From Candidatus Eisenbacteria bacterium (GTDB lineage Bacteria; Eisenbacteria; RBG-16-71-46), in NCBI GenBank assembly GCA_020847735.1, contig JADLBL010000015.1, positions 248,001 through 312,000 of the forward strand: 64,000 bases of DNA, in the 5' to 3' direction. The position numbers and the translations under genes are program-made. The notes below the pieces were generated by a model. The model was given only the letters and a program-made list of their open reading frames with translations. It was not told where the DNA came from and ran no database searches. This document shows positions 8,929 through 17,575 of this stretch, in pieces; the first letter of the stretch is position 1; each line of letters opens with the position of its first letter.

Positions 8929-9549
8929 TCAGGCCCGCGCGCGCTCCGGCGCGAACCAGCCGGCGACCCGGCGCACGAGGCGATGCAGGAAGCGCGCGAG
9001 CATCCACGTCACGGCGACCATCGCGATCACCACGACCGCGAGCACCGGAAAGAAGATCCACGGGTGCGCCCAGGCGAGCCACAGCGCGAATGGCGCCGCC
9101 ACGTCGTCGAGCAGCGACAGCCCGAAGTTCGAGAACGGCTCGGGCGAGGTGTTCGCGGCGGTGCGCGCCGTGGACCTGGCGGTGTGGCTCACGGCCGCCA
9201 GCGTGCCGCCGAGCAGCCCCGCGATCACCGCCATGCTGCCGTGGTCCACGCCGAACACCGCCGCCGCGAGCGCCGCGCCGCCCGGCACGCGCACGATCGT
9301 GTGGACGATGTCCCACAGAGAATCCAGCGCCGGAATCTTGTCCGCGAGGAACTCGACGAGCAGCATCAGGCCGCTCGCTCCGAGCACCAGCGGGCTCTGG
9401 AGCACCTCGAGGCCCGGCGGCAGGTGCACCCAGCCGAGTCGGCCGACGAGGCCGGTGACGAACACGACCGCGTAGAAGCGCAGGCCGCTGGCCCAGCCGA
9501 GCGCGGCGGCGATCGCCATCAGGTGCGTGGTGTCGGGCTGCAGGTTCAC
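8929..9549 (-). CDS. DUF4126 family membrane protein
   Basis: A 206-residue integral membrane protein of the DUF4126 family, function unknown. It begins with the typical family N-terminus (MAIAAALGWASGLRFYAVVF), has about five hydrophobic segments, and contains the conserved LADKIPALDSLWDIVHT loop and SHTARSTARTAANTSPEP block before the last helices. The C-terminus is basic (RFLHRLVRRVAGW). The start ATG 9549 is 200 bases from the divergent permease gene. It lies upstream of the kinase-STAND gene on the same strand with a 68-base gap, so cotranscription is possible but the context gives no functional clue. Confidence 0.85.
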   Translation of the reverse strand: MNLQPDTTHLMAIAAALGWASGLRFYAVVFVTGLVGRLGWVHLPPGLEVLQSPLVLGASGLMLLVEFLADKIPALDSLWDIVHTIVRVPGGAALAAAVFGVDHGSMAVIAGLLGGTLAAVSHTARSTARTAANTSPEPFSNFGLSLLDDVAAPFALWLAWAHPWIFFPVLAVVVIAMVAVTWMLARFLHRLVRRVAGWFAPERARA

Positions 9550-9749
9550 GGCGCGGAAGTTACCCCGGCGCGGCGACCGTGGCCATCGCGCGACGATCCA
9601 CCGCCGCCGGCGGGCGTCGGGCGTGTCGCGCCGCGGCGGGCCATGCCGGCGCGCGCCGGCCGGGAGGAGCGGCTAGACTGCGTCCGCCGGAGCCTGAGCG
9701 GCGCCGCTGCGCCGCCGACCCACGGCTTCCGGCGAGCCACGGACGGACC

Positions 9750-10967
9750 ATGAACCTGCGCGAGAGCGCGGGCGTCGCGCTGACGGCGCTGCGCGCGAAC
9801 AAGATGCGGTCGTTCCTGACCCTGCTCGGTGTGATCATCGGCGTCTCGTCGGTGATCGCCGTCATGTCGCTCGTGCAGGGCCTGAACCAGTATGTCGCGA
9901 AGCAGCTCATGTCCTCGGGGTCCAACGTCTTCACGATCGACCGGGTCGGGCTGGCGTTCGACAACCTCACGTTCCAGGACCGCCTGCGCCGCCCCCCGCT
10001 CACACGCGAAGACGCCGCGCTCATCGCCCGCAACGCGCCGCACGTCGCGGCCGCGGTCGCCGAGCGCCAGGCCAGCGCTCCGCTCCGTCGGGGCTCGCGC
10101 TCGCTGGGCAGCGTGCGCATCACCGGCGTGGAGCCCGACTACATGCTCGTGGACGACCTGCCCGTCGCGCGCGGGCGCGCGTTGTCGGAAGCCGACGAAC
10201 TGGCCCACGCGCCCGTGTGCGTGATCGGCGCCGACGTCGCCGACGAGCTGTTCGGCAACGCCGACCCGGTCGGACGCGACCTGCGGCTCGGCGCGAACCG
10301 CCTGACCGTGGTCGGCGTCGGCGAGCGCAAGGGCTCGGCGTTCGGCCAGAGCCGCGACCTGTACGTCGTCGTTCCGTTCGGCCTGTTCGAGCGGATCTGG
10401 GGGCGGGTCGCGAGCGTGGACATCAAGGTGCGCAGCCACTCGCCCGCGGACTTCGAACAGGCGCAGGACGAGAGCCGCGCGATCCTGCGCGTGGCCCGCC
10501 ACCTGCGACCGGGGCAGGCCGACAACTTCGAGATCGTGACCCCCGAGATGCTCATGAGCCTGTGGAAGAACCTCTCGGGCGCGCTGTTCGTGGTCATCGT
10601 CGGCGTGTCGCTCATCTCGCTCGTCGTGGGCGGCATCGTGATCATGAACATCATGCTGGTCTCCGTGACCGAGCGGACCCGGGAGATCGGAATCCGCAAG
10701 GCGCTCGGGGCGCGCCGCCGCGACATCCTGTTCCAGTTCCTGATCGAGTCCACGACCATCGCCATGGCCGGCGGCGTGGTCGGGCTGGCCCTGGGCGTGC
10801 TGATCGCGCTGCTCATCGGCGCGGTGTCGCCGCTGCCGATCTTCGTGAGCCCGCTCGCGGTCGTGCTCGGGCTCGTGACCTCGACCCTGGTCGGGGTGTT
10901 CTTCGGCTCCTACCCGGCGACGCGCGCGGCCCGCCAGGACCCGATCGAGGCGCTGAGGTACGAATGA
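9750..10967 (+). CDS. MacB/FtsX-type ABC transporter permease
   Basis: A 405-residue permease with the MacB architecture: one N-terminal helix (NKMRSFLTLLGVIIGVSSVIAVM), a large periplasmic MacB-PCD domain (residues ~45-280), then three C-terminal helices of the FtsX fold with the conserved VSVTERTREIGIRKALGARR cytoplasmic loop. Such permeases pair with an ATPase and act by mechanotransmission on lipoproteins, peptides or drugs in the periplasm rather than by moving solutes across the inner membrane. The stop overlaps the start of the next permease (ATGA), so translation is coupled and the two probably form a heterodimer. The ATPase and adaptor are not in the window. Confidence 0.92.
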   Translation: MNLRESAGVALTALRANKMRSFLTLLGVIIGVSSVIAVMSLVQGLNQYVAKQLMSSGSNVFTIDRVGLAFDNLTFQDRLRRPPLTREDAALIARNAPHVAAAVAERQASAPLRRGSRSLGSVRITGVEPDYMLVDDLPVARGRALSEADELAHAPVCVIGADVADELFGNADPVGRDLRLGANRLTVVGVGERKGSAFGQSRDLYVVVPFGLFERIWGRVASVDIKVRSHSPADFEQAQDESRAILRVARHLRPGQADNFEIVTPEMLMSLWKNLSGALFVVIVGVSLISLVVGGIVIMNIMLVSVTERTREIGIRKALGARRRDILFQFLIESTTIAMAGGVVGLALGVLIALLIGAVSPLPIFVSPLAVVLGLVTSTLVGVFFGSYPATRAARQDPIEALRYE

Positions 10968-12289
10968 CGGAAACGGGAACGGGGACCCCGGCGGGCCCGC
11001 CGGCGCCTTCCGCCGCGCGCGGCGCGACGACCGGCATGCTCGGCGAAGTCCTGCGCATGGCGTTCCATTCGCTGCGCGCGCACACCCTGCGCTCGCTGCT
11101 CACGACGCTCGGCGTCGTCATCGGCGTGATGACCGTGGTGGCGATGGCCAGCATCATCGAAGGCTTCAATCAGAGCGTCTCGCGTTCCATCAACCAGTTC
11201 GGCTCGCACGTCATCTACGTGCGCACCTTCCGCCCCGGGTTCTTCGTCGGGGGCTTTCCCGACAGCCTGCGCCACCGCAAGGCCTTCACGCCCGAGGACG
11301 CCCGGGCGATCCGCGAACAGTGTCCCGACGTCGCGTACGTCAACGTCATGAGCTTCGCCGAGGGCGCCACCGTCTCGTACCGCGGGCACACCTCACGCGG
11401 GCTCCAGGTGCTCGGCTCCGACACGCAGGTTCAGTACGTGCTCAAGTACGACCCGGCCGTCGGGCGGTTCTTCACCGACGAGGAGGTGCAGCGCCGCGCG
11501 CAGGTCATGGTCATCGGCAAGGACATCCGCGAAGGACTGTTCCCGAGGGGCGGCAGCGCCATCGGCAAGACCGTGCACCTGGGCGGGCAGCCGTTCGTGA
11601 TCGTCGGCGAACTGGAACCCAAGGGTCGCAGCCTGTTCGACAACCCCGACGAGCTGATCACGATTCCCTACACGACGCTCGAGAAGTATTTCCCGCCGCC
11701 TCCGAACGCGCCGTTCTACGTGCCCAAGCGCGGCTACTACTACTTGAACGCCGTCGCCGTGAGCCCGGAGCGGACGGCGGCCGCGGTGGACGAGATCCGC
11801 GAGCTGCTGCGCACCCGCCGCGGGCTGCGCTCGGATCAGCCGGACAACTTCGCGGTGCTCACGGAGCAGTCGCTGTCGGAACTCTACGACCAGCTCACCG
11901 GGGCGACCTTCGCCGTGATGCTGATCATCTCCTCCATCGCGCTCGTCGTCGGCGGCATCGGCGTGATGAACATCATGCTGGTCGCGGTCACCGAGCGGAC
12001 CCGCGAGATCGGACTGCGCAAGGCCGTCGGCGCCCGGCGGGTGACGATCCTCGTCCAGTTCCTGCTCGAGGCGACGATGCTGACCGGCCTCGGCGGCGTC
12101 ATCGGCATCACCCTCGGCGCCGGCCTCGGACAGATCGTGCGCGCCGTCAGCCCCCTGCCGGCGCACACGCCCCTGTGGGCCGTGCTGCTCGCGTTCGGGA
12201 CGTCGGTGGCCGTCGGCGTCTTCTTCGGCCTGCAGCCCGCGATGAAGGCGGCCCGGCTCGATCCCGTCGAGGCGATGCGCTTCGAGTAG
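10964..12289 (+). CDS. MacB/FtsX-type ABC transporter permease, partner subunit
   Basis: A 441-residue paralogue of the preceding permease, starting in the ATGA overlap. It has a longer N-terminal tail rich in Pro, Gly and Thr, then the first helix (LRSLLTTLGVVIGVMTVVAM), a periplasmic domain, and three terminal helices with the same VTERTREIGLRKAVGARR loop. The two proteins share the MacB layout but clearly differ in the periplasmic domain, as expected for a heterodimeric transporter. Downstream is an intergenic region with its own promoter and terminator-like hairpin, so this is probably the last gene of the unit. Confidence 0.92.
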   Translation: MTETGTGTPAGPPAPSAARGATTGMLGEVLRMAFHSLRAHTLRSLLTTLGVVIGVMTVVAMASIIEGFNQSVSRSINQFGSHVIYVRTFRPGFFVGGFPDSLRHRKAFTPEDARAIREQCPDVAYVNVMSFAEGATVSYRGHTSRGLQVLGSDTQVQYVLKYDPAVGRFFTDEEVQRRAQVMVIGKDIREGLFPRGGSAIGKTVHLGGQPFVIVGELEPKGRSLFDNPDELITIPYTTLEKYFPPPPNAPFYVPKRGYYYLNAVAVSPERTAAAVDEIRELLRTRRGLRSDQPDNFAVLTEQSLSELYDQLTGATFAVMLIISSIALVVGGIGVMNIMLVAVTERTREIGLRKAVGARRVTILVQFLLEATMLTGLGGVIGITLGAGLGQIVRAVSPLPAHTPLWAVLLAFGTSVAVGVFFGLQPAMKAARLDPVEAMRFE

Positions 12290-12310
12290 CGCCGGCGGCG
12301 GATTTTCCCG

Positions 12311-12339
12311 TTGCGCCCGCGGCCGGATCCGACTAGATT
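12311..12339 (+). promoter_or_regulatory. Sigma-70-like promoter upstream of an 18-codon ORF
   Basis: TTGCGC at 12311-12316 and TAGATT at 12334-12339 are separated by 17 bases, a good fit to a housekeeping promoter. It points toward the small ORF at 12398 and the hairpin at 12482, and possibly rsgA beyond. Confidence 0.5.
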
Positions 12340-12397
12340 GCCGCCCACGTCGCCGCGCGCGTGGTGCGCGCGGCCGTACGCCGGAAGGAGCGAGTCC

Positions 12398-12454
12398 ATG
12401 GAAGCCACCGTGTCGGTTTCCCGCGCGTCACGCCCTGTCCGGCCCAGCGCCTAG
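12398..12454 (+). CDS. Putative 18-residue leader peptide or small protein
   Basis: ATG-to-TAG frame of 18 codons, preceded by a strong Shine-Dalgarno (GGAAGGAG, 7 bases before ATG). The peptide is MEATVSVSRASRPVRPSA, rich in Ser, Arg and Val. It lies 59 bases after a plausible promoter and 27 bases before a hairpin with a T-rich tail, and ends 152 bases before rsgA. This layout (promoter, short translated ORF, hairpin, gene) is that of an attenuation leader, but there is no obvious run of one amino-acid codon. It may instead be a free-standing small protein, or the initiation signal may be fortuitous. Not a recognised family. Confidence 0.35.
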   Translation: MEATVSVSRASRPVRPSA

Positions 12455-12481
12455 CGCCGAGAGAGCACCCCTCGCCGCCCG

Positions 12482-12513
12482 CGCCGCTCCGCTCAGGAGC
12501 GGCGTTTCGTTTT
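12482..12513 (+). terminator. Rho-independent terminator or attenuator before rsgA
   Basis: Perfect 9-bp stem CGCCGCTCC / GGAGCGGCG with loop GCTCA, followed by TTTCGTTTT. It is the only hairpin I found on the plus strand with a good T tract. It ends 93 bases before the rsgA start codon. Confidence 0.7.
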
Positions 12514-12606
12514 CGCGCCCGATCGTGACGCCCGCGCCTCGTCCCGACCCATCGGTCGCGCCGCTCGGCGCGTCCGCGCGCAACCCTCTCGAAAGGCGCC
12601 ACCGCC

Positions 12607-13677
12607 ATGTCCCTGTCTTCGCTGGGCTGGAATGCCCGCTTCGAAACCGCCTTCGCTCCGCACCGTGCCGCCGGCCTGACGCCCGCGCGCGTGGCACGCG
12701 AGGACCGCGACCGCTACGTCGTGCTCGACGAAGGCGGTGCCCGTTCCGCCGAGCTGGCCGGCCGGTTGCGGCACGAGGCGCGCTCGCGCGCCGAGCTGCC
12801 TGCCGTCGGCGACTGGGTGGCCCTGCGGCCGGGCGCCGCGTCGTCGGCCGTCGTGCACGCGCTGCTGCCGCGGACCAGCGCGTTCGTGCGAAAGGTCGCC
12901 GGCGGGAACACCGAGGAGCAGGTCGTGGCCGCCAACGTGGACACCGTCTTCCTGGTCAGCGGGCTCGACGGCGACTTCAATCCGCGCCGCATCGAGCGCT
13001 ACCTGGCCTCGGCGTGGGATAGCGGCGCCGAGCCGGTCGTGGTCCTCAACAAGGCCGACCTCGCCTCCGACCCCGGGGCGCTGATCGCCGCCACCGAGGC
13101 GGTCGCGCCGGGCGTCGCCGTCGTGGCGCTCTCGGCGCTCGAAGGCCGCGGCGTCGGGACGCTCGCGCGCTGGCTCGCGCCGGGCCGGACGGTCGCTCTG
13201 CTGGGCTCGTCCGGCGTCGGCAAGAGCACCCTCGTCAACGCCCTGCTCGGCGAACCGCGGCAGGCGACGGGCGGCGTTCGCGAGGACGATTCGCGCGGGC
13301 GGCACACGACCACGCATCGCGAGCTCGTGCCGCTGCCCGGCGGCGCGCTGCTGCTCGATACGCCCGGCATGCGCGAGCTGCAGCTGTGGGGCGACGAATC
13401 GGGGCTCGGCGAAGCGTTCCCAGAGATCGCCGAGCTCGCCCGTCGCTGCCGGTTTCGCGATTGCCGGCACGAACGCGAGCCGGGCTGCGAGGTGCTCGCC
13501 GCGCTCGAACGCGGCGAGCTGGACGCGGAGCGGCACGCGTCGTGGGCGAAGCTTCAGCGCGAGCTGGCCTGGCTCGCCGCCCGGCAGGACGCCCGCGCGC
13601 GCTCCGAAGCCGCCTCGAAGTGGAAGGCGATCTCGAAGTCCATGAAGCGGCACCCCAAGGCGGATCGCTGGAGGTGA
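12607..13677 (+). CDS. rsgA: Ribosome small-subunit-dependent GTPase RsgA
   Basis: A 356-residue circularly permuted GTPase that acts in late maturation of the 30S subunit. The motifs appear in the permuted order: G4 NKAD near residue 149, then the P-loop GSSGVGKST near 200, the G3 DTPGMRE near 257, and after the GTPase the zinc site CRFRDCRHEREPGC. The N-terminal ~100 residues form the OB-fold (YVVLDEGG...VGDWVAL). Length and order match the family. ATG 12607 has GAAAGG 10 bases upstream. The basic C-terminus (KSMKRHPKADRWR) may contact rRNA. A possible attenuator lies just upstream. The gene converges on a thioredoxin-like gene. Confidence 0.95.
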   Translation: MSLSSLGWNARFETAFAPHRAAGLTPARVAREDRDRYVVLDEGGARSAELAGRLRHEARSRAELPAVGDWVALRPGAASSAVVHALLPRTSAFVRKVAGGNTEEQVVAANVDTVFLVSGLDGDFNPRRIERYLASAWDSGAEPVVVLNKADLASDPGALIAATEAVAPGVAVVALSALEGRGVGTLARWLAPGRTVALLGSSGVGKSTLVNALLGEPRQATGGVREDDSRGRHTTTHRELVPLPGGALLLDTPGMRELQLWGDESGLGEAFPEIAELARRCRFRDCRHEREPGCEVLAALERGELDAERHASWAKLQRELAWLAARQDARARSEAASKWKAISKSMKRHPKADRWR

Positions 13678-13698
13678 AGGGTCGTGCGCGCCAGCGCG

Positions 13699-13724
13699 CG
13701 GATCGGAACCGCAGGGCCGATCCG
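13699..13724. terminator. Hairpin between convergent rsgA and thioredoxin-like gene
   Basis: CGGATCGG and CCGATCCG form a perfect 8-bp stem around a 10-base loop, 22 bases after the rsgA stop and 7 bases before the end of the opposite gene. It may terminate both. There is no T tract on either side, so it would be a GC-rich, weak or factor-dependent terminator. Confidence 0.45.
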
Positions 13725-13730
13725 GGGAGG

Positions 13731-14408
13731 TCAGCGCAGCAGCTCCTCGATCTTCCGGTCCAGTTCGCGGTAGGACACGTCGCAGGAGCGGTGCAGAAGT
13801 TCCCCCGAGGGGTGGTATTCGCCACCCCCGTGCACCCAGCGTACGATCCCGTCGCGATCGAGCAGGAACGAGACCGAGACCCAGTTGCGGTCGGGATGGC
13901 CGTCCAGCCACCAGTGCCGGAGCGTCGCCCACTGGTCGTCCACCGCGATCGGACCCCCGAAACCGTACCTGGACGCCCACGCGAGGACGAGGCTGTCGCT
14001 CACGGCCCCGGGCTCGTTCGGATGGTAGGCGCCGAGCACGACCAGCCCGCGAGGCGCGAAGCGTTCGCGCAGCTTCTCGACCGCCGGCAGCGTGTTGCGG
14101 CAGAAGCGGCAATCGTCCGTCCAGAAGCGGATGAGCACGACCTTGCCGCGCAGCGAGTCGGGCGTGAGCGGAGCCGTGCGCAGCCAGCGCGAGAAGCGGA
14201 ACTCGCGCGCCGGCCGGCCGATCAGCTCGACGCCGGAGTCCGGGCCCAGCTCCGGGTGCGCCCGCAGCGAATCGAGCGGCACGCGAGGCTGCGAATGCTC
14301 GTGCGCGCCGGCCCGCGCGACGGGCCCGCCGGCCACGGCCAGCACGCCGAGGCACAGGGGCAGGAAGATGCGCGGTAAGACTCGCGGATCAGCACGGGTG
14401 TATTTCAT
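13731..14408 (-). CDS. Exported thioredoxin-like protein, TlpA/redoxin type
   Basis: A 225-residue protein with an N-terminal export signal (VLPRIFLPLCLGVLAVAGGPVARAGA) and a thioredoxin fold. The redox motif is CRFC inside FWTDDCRFCRN, around residue 107, preceded by the TlpA-type lead-in DSLRGKVVLIRFW. A Pro-containing strand (VSVSFLLDRDGIV) follows but the usual cis-Pro Thr/Ser-Pro pair is altered. A third Cys (HRSCDVSY) occurs near the C-terminus. Likely a periplasmic thiol-disulfide or AhpC/TSA-type redox protein; the partner is unknown. It is divergent from the OmpA gene. A promoter-like sequence leaves a leader of only a few bases. Confidence 0.83.
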   Translation of the reverse strand: MKYTRADPRVLPRIFLPLCLGVLAVAGGPVARAGAHEHSQPRVPLDSLRAHPELGPDSGVELIGRPAREFRFSRWLRTAPLTPDSLRGKVVLIRFWTDDCRFCRNTLPAVEKLRERFAPRGLVVLGAYHPNEPGAVSDSLVLAWASRYGFGGPIAVDDQWATLRHWWLDGHPDRNWVSVSFLLDRDGIVRWVHGGGEYHPSGELLHRSCDVSYRELDRKIEELLR

Positions 14409-14417
14409 GGCCGCGAA

Positions 14418-14446
14418 AGGCTAGTCTACCCGGGCAGTCCCAACAA
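14418..14446 (-). promoter_or_regulatory. Promoter of the thioredoxin-like gene
   Basis: On the minus strand TTGTTG (14446-14441) and TAGCCT (14423-14418) are 17 bases apart. The -10 ends only 9 bases before the ATG at 14408, so the transcript would have a 2-4 base leader. A second overlapping TAGACT makes the exact -10 uncertain. Confidence 0.4.
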
Positions 14447-14486
14447 CCATCCAGGGGAAGTTTCACTCGAACGTGAGGAGGCACGC

Positions 14487-15326
14487 ATGAACAGGAAGTT
14501 CAACCTCATTGCCGGCCTGCTGCTGGCGCTTGCCACGACGATGATGGCGGCTGGGCTGGCGTCGGCCAACCCGCTGCCCAAGTCGCTCGGCAAGGTGGAC
14601 CCGAACGCGCCGTGCTTCCGCTGGCCGGCGGTGGACCTGGACGGCGACGGTGTCTACGACCGCGTGGACTATTGTCCGGACACTCCCAAGGGTTGCGCCG
14701 TGGACCAGTGGGGCTGCTCCTCGGACGCGGACGGCGACGGCGTCTGCGACGAGCTGGACCGCTGCCCGAACACGCCCAAGGGGGAGAAGGCCGACAAGCA
14801 AGGCTGCTCGGCGAGCCAGTCGCCGATGGCCGCCGTCACGCCCCCGGTCGAACAGCCCAAGCCCGTGACGCCGCCGCCCGCGCCGGCTCCGCCGCCCCCG
14901 CCGCCGGCGCCCAAGACCGAGGTCGAGCGCCAGCTGGTCGAAGGCGGCACCGTGCGGCTGCAGAACATCCTTTTCGAGACCGGCAGCGCGAAGCTCCTGC
15001 CGGAGTCCGAAAAGTCGTTGAACGAGGCCGGTGAGGCGCTCGCCAAGTATCCCGACCTGCAGATCGAGATCGGCGGGCACTCCGACAGCCGCGGCGCGGC
15101 GGCCGCGAACCGCAGGCTTTCGCAGTCGCGCGCCGAGTCGGTGCGCGAGTACCTGCTCAGCCATTTCTCGGCGCTGCGTTCGGACAACCTCGTCGCGAAG
15201 GGCTACGGCGAGTCGCAGCCGCTCAACCAGGAGCGCACCGCCGCGGAACTGCAGGAGAACCGCCGCGTCGAGCTCAAGGTGCTGAACCCGCAGGTGCTGC
15301 CCGGCAACGTCAAGATCGAACGCTGA
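14487..15326 (+). CDS. OmpA-family protein with thrombospondin type 3 repeats
   Basis: A 279-residue envelope protein. Signal peptide (NLIAGLLLALATTMMAAGLASA), then two Asp-rich calcium-binding-type TSP3 repeats (DLDGDGVYDRVDYCPDTPKG and DADGDGVCDELDRCPNTPKG), a Pro-rich linker around residues 115-145, and a C-terminal OmpA domain. The latter carries the peptidoglycan-binding signature ending in SQSRAESVREYL, with the Asp of GHSDSRG. It should anchor the outer membrane to peptidoglycan; unlike classical OmpA it has no N-terminal eight-strand barrel. A strong GAGGAGG precedes ATG 14487, suggesting high expression. A long hairpin follows. Confidence 0.93.
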   Translation: MNRKFNLIAGLLLALATTMMAAGLASANPLPKSLGKVDPNAPCFRWPAVDLDGDGVYDRVDYCPDTPKGCAVDQWGCSSDADGDGVCDELDRCPNTPKGEKADKQGCSASQSPMAAVTPPVEQPKPVTPPPAPAPPPPPPAPKTEVERQLVEGGTVRLQNILFETGSAKLLPESEKSLNEAGEALAKYPDLQIEIGGHSDSRGAAAANRRLSQSRAESVREYLLSHFSALRSDNLVAKGYGESQPLNQERTAAELQENRRVELKVLNPQVLPGNVKIER

Positions 15327-15351
15327 AGCCCGCGGCTCCGCCGCGCGTCGA

Positions 15352-15383
15352 ACGGGCCGGGGACGCCGACGTCCCCGGCCCGT
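15352..15383 (+). terminator. GC-rich hairpin after the OmpA-family gene
   Basis: Perfect 14-bp inverted repeat, ACGGGCCGGGGACG with its complement, around the tetraloop CCGA. It lies 25 bases after the OmpA stop and 84 bases before the next start. The T tract is only weak (CTTC). Confidence 0.6.
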
Positions 15384-15467
15384 CTTCACGTCCGCCCGAG
15401 CCGGAGGTTCCGTTCGCCTTCCGGCTTTCGGCTCCGCGTCCCCCCGTCCTGCCCGGAGGCTTCCGAC

Positions 15468-16481
15468 ATGCGCCCACGTGCGCTCGCCGTCGTTCTCGCC
15501 CTGTTGCTCTCCAGCCCCGCGCTCGCCGACGAGGCGAAGTCCCTCGAGCCCGGCCCGTGGAAGTACACGACCGTCCTGAACCTCAACCTCTCGCAGAGTT
15601 CGTTCAGTTCGAACTGGGCGGGCGGTGACAAGGGCTCGATCGTCTGGGTGCTCGGGGCCAACGCCTCGGCCGAACGGCAGTTCAGCTCGCACTTCAACCT
15701 GCTCAACACCCTCCAGCTCGCCTACGGCCAGACGTCGAAGCAGGTGGAGGATGGCGCGGGCGGCCGGACCTGGGACACCCCGGACAAGACCACCGACCAG
15801 ATCGTGCTCGAAACGGTCGGCCGCTGGACCACGACGGGGCCGCTGGATCCTTATCTTTCGCTTCGCGGGGAGACGCAGTTCGAAGACCAGAGCAACCCGC
15901 TCGGCGTGCTCCGCTTCAATCCGGTGAAGCTCAAGGAGAGCGCCGGCATCGCGCGCGTGCTGCGCAAGTCCGCCGACTCGGAGGCGATCACGCGGCTCGG
16001 CTTCGGCCTGCGCCAGGCGATCGGGCGCACGCTGACCGCCGGCCCGCCGATCGGGAAGGAGCGCTACACGACCCTCGACGGCGGCCTCGAATGGCAGACG
16101 AGCGTCAAGCAGCCGATCCTGCAGAAGAAGGTGCTCTGGACCGGGTCGCTCCTCGTCTTCCAGCCGCTGTTCTTCTCGGACGCGAGCGACCTGAAAGCCT
16201 TCGACGCCGAGGCCCGCGCGGCGGTCCCCGCTCATGAGAATGTGGCCGGCTACTGGCGAACGGCCGACCTCGGCGCCCAAAGTCTCTTCTCGGCCCAGAT
16301 CACCAGGAGCCTCGGTGTCGAGCTGTTCGCCCAATGGGTCTACGACAAGTTCGACAACGCCACGAACGTGGATCCCTCCAGCCCGCTGGCAGTCCGGACC
16401 GCCGAAATCAGCAGGAGCGTCCGCAAGGCCGGCCAGTTCAAGGAGACCCTGGCTCTGGCGCTCAAGTACCAGATCTTCTGA
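15468..16481 (+). CDS. DUF3078 outer-membrane protein
   Basis: A 337-residue protein with a cleavable signal peptide (LAVVLALLLSSPALA) and the DUF3078 hallmark NLNLSQSSFSSNWAGG near residue 38. Alternating hydrophobic strands throughout and a final aromatic residue (KYQIF) indicate an outer-membrane beta-barrel. DUF3078 is known mainly from Bacteroidetes/Chlorobi-type bacteria; its function is not established. It follows the OmpA gene in the same direction but a strong hairpin separates them. Outer-membrane placement follows from the family and from the signal peptide and C-terminal Phe seen here. Confidence 0.85.
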   Translation: MRPRALAVVLALLLSSPALADEAKSLEPGPWKYTTVLNLNLSQSSFSSNWAGGDKGSIVWVLGANASAERQFSSHFNLLNTLQLAYGQTSKQVEDGAGGRTWDTPDKTTDQIVLETVGRWTTTGPLDPYLSLRGETQFEDQSNPLGVLRFNPVKLKESAGIARVLRKSADSEAITRLGFGLRQAIGRTLTAGPPIGKERYTTLDGGLEWQTSVKQPILQKKVLWTGSLLVFQPLFFSDASDLKAFDAEARAAVPAHENVAGYWRTADLGAQSLFSAQITRSLGVELFAQWVYDKFDNATNVDPSSPLAVRTAEISRSVRKAGQFKETLALALKYQIF

Positions 16482-16818
16482 ACTTCCGGGGGCCGGATTG
16501 GGGCTCACAGACAGCGCCGCGCAGGCTGGCCGGGATCGGCGGGCGACCCGGGCGGCAACCTGATGGCGGCCAACGCGCCCGGGCCGGTCGCCCCGGGGTG
16601 CGAGTGTCCACTCGCGTCGGGGCAGGGCTTCGGCCTGCCGGCGTCGAACATGGCGCCCGGGAGGCGCCGGGCCGCCCGGCCCGCCCCATTCCAAAAACAC
16701 CACTGGAATCGCGGGTCCGGCACTGGATAAACTTTCCGCACTGTAATCCCCCGCTGGCCGCCGGCGATCGCAGGAGCGCCCGGACGTCTTGCTCGACATC
16801 ACCTGCCGAGGATGCTTC
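16482..16818. promoter_or_regulatory. Gene-free upstream region with an inverted repeat
   Basis: 337 bases without a credible gene. The first 200 are GC-rich with several imperfect hairpins. Nearer the next gene a comparatively AT-rich patch carries ATTCCA (16688-16693) and TGGAAT (16704-16709), an inverted repeat with a 10-base spacer. It is followed by GATAAA (16726) and TGTAAT (16742), either of which could be a -10 element. No convincing -35 is visible. The repeat could be an operator. Confidence 0.3.
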
Positions 16819-17565
16819 GTGAATCGCTGGCTCCTTCTGGTCGCGTGCGTGCTGCTGCTCGCCGCCGCTCGTCCCGCCGCGGCCTTCCCGGTCGTGTGGG
16901 GCGCGAGCTGGGACGGCCCCAACAACGAGCTGCAGAAGATCGTGGACGCGAAGTACGGCGTCGGCGCGATCAACGTGCAGACCGACTATCTCGGCTACCA
17001 CGCGGGCGATCCGGATCCCTGGTACTGGGTGGACGGTGGCTTCGAGGCCCTCATCATCAAGGAGGTCGCGGGCAACGCGAACTCCAACTACGTCGGCTGG
17101 TACAAGGAAACCGGTTCGATGCCCGTCATTGACGGCATTGACGACGGCCTCGTGTTCACCGGCCCGGCGAACGCCTCGAATCCTCCGGTCTTCATCGCGC
17201 TCGGCGCGGCGCAGCATTTCGGCTTCTACATGAACCCGAACGGCACCTACGGCGCCGTCAACGCGCCGGAACCGGAGAAGTTCTTCACGAACCGCTTCTA
17301 CAACGACCGCGGTCCGTCGGGAGCCGGAGCGCTGCACGCGCCCTTCGACGGCGACGTCCAGGCGCTCGTCTTCGACATCTCGCGCCTGCGCGGCCCGAAC
17401 ACCTGGCTCGTATGCTTCGAGGATCTCGATACCGGCGCCAACATCGGCCCCTGCTGCGCCGCGACCGACAACGACTTCAATGATTTCCTCTTCGAGGTCA
17501 CCGCGGTCGGCGTGACGCCGGCGCTGCGCCTGTCCATGGGCGCGCTCAAGATCCGCTACCGCTGA
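16819..17565 (+). CDS. Secreted DUF4114-like protein with LKxxYR tail
   Basis: A 248-residue exported protein. GTG 16819 starts a clear signal peptide ([21 protein letters not shown]) and has GAGGA about 8 bases upstream; an ATG ten codons earlier gives a less natural N-terminus. The C-terminal half contains the DUF4114-type motif [16 protein letters not shown], seen in proteins with a calcium-binding beta fold, and two adjacent Cys (GPCCAA). The last residues, [11 protein letters not shown], resemble the end of the lamin-tail protein at 27830-28474. Function unknown; extracellular or surface location is inferred. A 21-bp hairpin follows the stop. Confidence 0.75.
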   Translation: MNRWLLLVACVLLLAAARPAAAFPVVWGASWDGPNNELQKIVDAKYGVGAINVQTDYLGYHAGDPDPWYWVDGGFEALIIKEVAGNANSNYVGWYKETGSMPVIDGIDDGLVFTGPANASNPPVFIALGAAQHFGFYMNPNGTYGAVNAPEPEKFFTNRFYNDRGPSGAGALHAPFDGDVQALVFDISRLRGPNTWLVCFEDLDTGANIGPCCAATDNDFNDFLFEVTAVGVTPALRLSMGALKIRYR

Positions 17566-17575
17566 GTCCCGCGCC

